Made by a program: the position numbers and the translations under genes. A stretch of DNA of 8,066 nt, taken from assembly GCA_028871235.1 (NCBI GenBank), contig JAGWNO010000091.1, forward strand, positions 1 through 8,066, written 5' to 3'. The notes under the pieces are model-generated. The model had not been told where the DNA came from. It made no database searches and saw nothing but the letters and a program-made list of their open reading frames with translations. Shown here one piece after another: positions 5,981 through 8,066 of this stretch. Each line of letters starts with the position of its first letter. The first letter of the stretch is position 1. This DNA is from Gammaproteobacteria bacterium. GTDB taxonomy: Bacteria > Pseudomonadota > Gammaproteobacteria > Natronospirales > REEB76.

Positions 5981-6669
5981 AATCCTTCGGCACTGGCCCG
6001 GGTGGATCCGCCCGTGGTGCGCGCTGCCGTGCGCCGCAGATACAACAGGAACAGCAAGGCGCCGGCCAACTCGGCGGCGATGAAAGCCGGCAGGTTGGCC
6101 GGGCTGATGCCGGTGAAAGTGTCGGTGAGCGCGCGCGCCAGAGCCACCGCCGGATTGGCGAACGAGGTGGAGGACGTGAACCAATAGGCGGCGGCGATGT
6201 AACAGCCGACCGCCGCGGGCACCGCATCCGGGCGCTTGGCGGAGGTGTGGTGCACCACCAGCAGCAACCCGAAACTGGCGACCAGCTCCGACCAGGCCAG
6301 ATGCCAGCCCGGGCGCGGCTTGGTGGCCAGTTCCAGGATGGGGAGTGCGAACATCGCATGGGCGGCGAATACGCCGACGACGGCGCCGACGCACTGCGCC
6401 ATGACATAGCCCGGCAGCGCCTTCCAGGGCAGATCGCCGCGCACACTCATCATCAGGCTCACCAGCGGATTGAAGTGCGCGCCTGAGACCGGCGCGAGCG
6501 CGGCGACCAGCGCCAGCAGTCCCGCGCCGGTGGCGGTGGAGTTCACCAGCAACACCAGCGCCTCGTTACCCCCGGCCAGGCGTTGTCCCATGATCCCCGA
6601 GCCCACCACCACGGCCAGCAGAAAAGCCGTGCCCAGGGCTTCGGCCAACAGGCATTGACGCAGGCTCAT
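5977..6669 (-). CDS. MIP/aquaporin family channel, likely arsenite channel of the ars operon
   Basis: This 230-residue protein has six hydrophobic segments and the two half-helix boxes of the major intrinsic protein family, the usual length for an aquaporin. The first box is NPL at 67-69 (GAHFNPLVSL) instead of NPA. The second is NPA at 172-174 (FANPAVALAR), and the residue after it is Val175 where water and glycerol channels carry the selectivity-filter Arg. These changes suggest a wider or less polar pore. Channels of this family in ars operons, such as AqpS of Sinorhizobium meliloti, let As(III), made inside the cell by ArsC, flow out down its gradient. The start overlaps the arsC stop by four bases (ATGA), so the two are probably translationally coupled. 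It is the last gene of the operon. Substrate is inferred from context; the symbol aqpS is not assigned because orthology was not tested. Confidence 0.85.
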   Translation of the reverse strand: MSLRQCLLAEALGTAFLLAVVVGSGIMGQRLAGGNEALVLLVNSTATGAGLLALVAALAPVSGAHFNPLVSLMMSVRGDLPWKALPGYVMAQCVGAVVGVFAAHAMFALPILELATKPRPGWHLAWSELVASFGLLLVVHHTSAKRPDAVPAAVGCYIAAAYWFTSSTSFANPAVALARALTDTFTGISPANLPAFIAAELAGALLFLLYLRRTAARTTGGSTRASAEGF

Positions 6670-7166
6670 CGCTTGCCGATGTCCCGCAAGTGCTTCTGCA
6701 GGGTGAGCTTGTCGAGTTTGTCCAGCGGCAGGCTGGTGAACAGCTCGATGCGCCGGCTCAGCACCATCAAGACATCCCGGAAAGCGCGCCGCTGCTGTTC
6801 CTCGCTGCCCTGCACTGCCGCCGGATCCGGCACGCCCCAGTGCGCCGTCATGGGCTGGCCGGGCCAGTAGGGACAGGCCTCGCGGGCAGCCTGGTCGCAG
6901 ACCGTGAACACGAAATCCATGGACGGCGCGCCGGGGGCGGCGAATTCATCCCAACTCTTGCTGCGCAGGCCGGCGGTTGGCATGCGGTTTTGTTGCAGCA
7001 GCTCCAGCGCCAGCGGATGCACCCGTCCCTTCGCATGGCTGCCGGCGCTGTAAGCCCTGAAGCGCCCGCGGCAGGCGGCGGTGTTGTTCACGAACGCTTC
7101 GGCCAGGATGGAGCGCGCGGAATTGCCGGTGCACAGGAACAGAATGTTGTAGGGCTTAGCCGTCAT
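6666..7166 (-). CDS. arsC: Arsenate reductase, low-molecular-weight phosphatase type
   Basis: ArsC reduces arsenate to arsenite in the cytoplasm. The 166-residue protein begins with the phosphatase P-loop CTGNSARS, nucleophile Cys12 and Arg18 (CX5R). Cys90 and Cys98 (TVCDQAAREACPYWPG) are the likely pair that passes the disulfide on, and GVPDPA (Asp114) matches the acid loop. The spacing between the last two cysteines is CX7C, against CX6C in the Bacillus subtilis enzyme, so whether the electron donor is thioredoxin or glutaredoxin/glutathione cannot be decided. An extra Cys32 is present. The length is somewhat greater than the classic 130-140 residues because of a C-terminal helical extension. 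It follows the arsI stop by 20 bases and has only a weak ribosome binding site, so coupling with arsI is likely. Its stop overlaps the start of the channel gene. Confidence 0.93.
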   Translation of the reverse strand: MTAKPYNILFLCTGNSARSILAEAFVNNTAACRGRFRAYSAGSHAKGRVHPLALELLQQNRMPTAGLRSKSWDEFAAPGAPSMDFVFTVCDQAAREACPYWPGQPMTAHWGVPDPAAVQGSEEQQRRAFRDVLMVLSRRIELFTSLPLDKLDKLTLQKHLRDIGKR

Positions 7167-7186
7167 GGGTCACGGAATTCCGGCTT

Positions 7187-7606
7187 TCAGCCGTTGCAGC
7201 AGGCGGTGCGCGCTTCGGCGGGCTCCGCATCCAGGCCGTAGCTGGTGATCTCGCCATGGCTGTGGAAGCTCTCCCAGCGGATGCCGGAGGGATCGGTGCT
7301 CCAGGTCTTGTCGGAACGCGCGTAACAGCAGTGGGCATCGGTCTCCTGGCGCAATCCCTGTTCGGCGGAATGCAGGCGCGCGGTAATCTCCGCGAGGGCC
7401 GCCGGTTCCTCCACCTGGATGCCCAGATGGTCGACCCCCGGCGCGCGGCCGCGGGCGGAAATGGCGAAATTCACGCGCGGATCCTCCAGCATCCATTTGG
7501 CGTAATCTTCCTTGCGCACGGTCGGTCCGGTGCCGAACAGCGTGGTGTAGTAGCGCATGGATGCTTCAAGATCTGTTACGGCGACGTGTATGTGCATGCG
7601 TTTCAT
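7187..7606 (-). CDS. arsI: ArsI/CadI-type metalloenzyme, probable C-As bond lyase
   Basis: This 139-residue protein belongs to the vicinal-oxygen-chelate (glyoxalase/dioxygenase) fold. ArsI enzymes use Fe(II) and oxygen to cleave the carbon-arsenic bond of trivalent methyl or aromatic arsenicals, giving As(III). Likely metal ligands are His5 (or His7) in MHIHVAV, His60 in GVDHLGIQV and Glu112 in IRWESF. The vicinal pair Cys93-Cys94 (DAHCCYARSDKTW) matches the arsenical-binding cysteines of ArsI. A second pair, Cys136-Cys137, sits in the last four residues (CCNG). The ATG at 7606 is preceded by AGGAG at seven bases. The gene begins inside the last 41 bases of arsR, so the two are tightly linked. 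The related CadI, a cadmium-induced protein, is the alternative, but the arsC neighbour favours ArsI. Confidence 0.88.
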   Translation of the reverse strand: MKRMHIHVAVTDLEASMRYYTTLFGTGPTVRKEDYAKWMLEDPRVNFAISARGRAPGVDHLGIQVEEPAALAEITARLHSAEQGLRQETDAHCCYARSDKTWSTDPSGIRWESFHSHGEITSYGLDAEPAEARTACCNG

Positions 7607-7946
7607 GGCGTGGCTCCTGGTTACGCGGGCGGACCGGGGCGCATACGGCGGGGACGCAGTCCGCGCCCTGGCAGCAGTTCTGCATCAGAAAATCGATGAG
7701 TGCGTTCATGGCCGCGTAGTCGGCGGCGTAGTAGAGGGTGCGGCCCGCGCGCCGCTGGCTCACGAGCCCGGCGTGGCGCAACTCCTTCAGGTGGAAGGAC
7801 AGTGTGGCACCGGGCAGCGCCAGCCGCTCCGCGAGGACACCGGCGGCCAGCCCCTGCGGTCCGGCGGGCACCAGCAGACGGAACAGGCTGAGCCGGGTGT
7901 CGTGGGCCAGCCCGGCCAGGGCGGTGAGTGCGGTCTTTGTTTCCAT
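7566..7946 (-). CDS. arsR: ArsR/SmtB family arsenic-responsive repressor
   Basis: This 126-residue winged-helix repressor would bind the operon promoter and let go when As(III) or an organoarsenical binds. The recognition region is about residues 35-60 (GVLAERLALPGATLSFHLKE) and the wing about 62-75 (VSQRRAGRTLYYAA). The classical ELCVCD metal site in the DNA-binding helix is missing. Instead cysteines gather at the C-terminus: Cys91, Cys92, Cys97 and Cys102 (NCCQGADCVPAVC), similar in idea to the Acidithiobacillus ferrooxidans ArsR site. I chose the ATG at 7946 over the one at 7982 because the family usually begins there (METKTALTALAGLAHDTRL) and because the promoter overlaps the region between them. 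The last 41 bases overlap arsI in another frame. No convincing ribosome binding site is present, fitting a leaderless message. Confidence 0.9.
   Translation of the reverse strand: METKTALTALAGLAHDTRLSLFRLLVPAGPQGLAAGVLAERLALPGATLSFHLKELRHAGLVSQRRAGRTLYYAADYAAMNALIDFLMQNCCQGADCVPAVCAPVRPRNQEPRHETHAHTRRRNRS
7614..7618 (-). promoter_or_regulatory. Ribosome binding site of arsI inside arsR
   Basis: On the minus strand AGGAG ends seven bases before the ATG at 7606. It lies within the arsR coding sequence, so arsI can begin translation while ribosomes still translate the arsR tail. Confidence 0.65.
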
Positions 7947-7968
7947 ATTTCCATTATTATAGAAATAT
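7945..7968. promoter_or_regulatory. Candidate ArsR operator overlapping the arsR start and -10
   Basis: ATATTTC (7945-7951) and GAAATAT (7962-7968) form a perfect seven-base inverted repeat with a ten-base spacer. The site covers the candidate -10 element and reaches the arsR start codon, so a bound ArsR dimer would block the operon. AT-rich imperfect palindromes of this kind are common for ArsR/SmtB proteins. The stretch also stands out as an A/T island in otherwise very GC-rich DNA. Confidence 0.55.
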
Positions 7969-7982
7969 AGTATAACTGTCAA
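7956..7982 (-). promoter_or_regulatory. Promoter of the ars operon
   Basis: On the minus strand a perfect TTGACA (7977-7982) is followed by a perfect TATAAT (7956-7961). The spacer is 15 bases, shorter than the ideal 17, which leaves room for regulation; a register two or three bases further gives weaker -10 hexamers. The expected transcription start is within about four bases of the arsR ATG at 7946. Confidence 0.55.
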
Positions 7983-8066
7983 CGGGAGATCATGCCCGGA
8001 CCGATGGCGGAATTTTCATCAGGCCGCGAAACCGGCGCCGCTGTGTAAAACTTATGCCTGCGCTGC
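7983..8066. other. Upstream edge of the ars operon, no gene recognised
   Basis: These last bases lie upstream of the arsR promoter. On the plus strand there is a possible 18-codon frame from the ATG at 7992 (MPGPMAEFSS...) with GGGAG three bases before it, and an ATG at 8053 running off the window. Neither has recognisable content. A divergent gene could begin here or just beyond. Confidence 0.3.

Noticed and set aside
5261..6394. A 377-codon minus-strand frame opposite the MFS gene and through the channel gene
   Set aside because: Composition is dominated by Arg, His, Gln and Gly with no recognisable motif, as expected of an out-of-frame reading of these genes.
4744..6486. A 580-codon plus-strand frame across the MFS and channel genes
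   Set aside because: It is a shadow frame in GC-rich DNA, rich in Arg/Ala/Gly with no domain, and overlaps two genes with clear family motifs.
7992..8048. An 18-codon plus-strand frame upstream of arsR
   Set aside because: It is very short, the GGGAG is only three bases from the ATG, and nothing supports it as a gene.
1..8066. tRNA or rRNA genes, CRISPR arrays, riboswitches, replication origins
   Set aside because: No cloverleaf, regular spacer-repeat pattern, conserved aptamer or iteron series was seen on either strand.

Overview
The window looks like a GC-rich proteobacterial chromosome, most likely gammaproteobacterial. This is judged from protein style, codon choice and the ars gene set; the species cannot be told. 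The first 0.8 kb is visibly poorer in G+C than the rest and looks like a rearrangement junction. The right half, especially from 4.6 kb on, is strongly GC-rich.

Layout from left to right. (1) Positions 3-437 (+) are the C-terminal end of a Fic-family protein whose catalytic part lies before the window. (2) Positions 438-780 hold no intact gene. They contain a probable IS3-type insertion-sequence end with an orfA-like start, possibly a MITE-like deletion derivative, and then a 5' fragment of a second copy of the MFS transporter gene found intact at 4601. (3) Positions 781-2541 and 2682-4427, both on the minus strand, are tandem paralogs. Each encodes a membrane protein with an N-terminal membrane segment, a PDZ-like extracytoplasmic part, a block of several membrane segments, and a cytoplasmic GAF-like domain, as in some sensor histidine kinases but with no kinase module. 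(4) Positions 4601-5971 (+) encode an MFS transporter resembling the phosphate:H+ symporter branch, divergent from the second paralog. (5) Positions 5977-7946, minus strand, form a compact arsenic operon transcribed leftwards: arsR - arsI - arsC - aquaporin-like channel. It meets the MFS gene tail to tail with five bases between the stop codons.

How the genes may work together. ArsR senses As(III) or organoarsenicals. ArsI would break the C-As bond of trivalent methyl or aromatic arsenicals to release As(III). ArsC reduces As(V) to As(III). The MIP channel would let As(III) leave passively, replacing the usual ArsB or Acr3 pump, none of which is seen here. The neighbouring PHS-like MFS could plausibly move phosphate or a similar anion, which would connect to arsenate, but its substrate cannot be read from sequence.

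The two paralogs and the MFS gene share a 12-base promoter-proximal motif (GCATACT[G/T]A[C/T]TG), and a fragment of a second MFS gene lies beyond the far end of the paralog pair. This suggests that MFS plus kinase-less sensor is an evolving, partly duplicated module. It is the least familiar part of the window.
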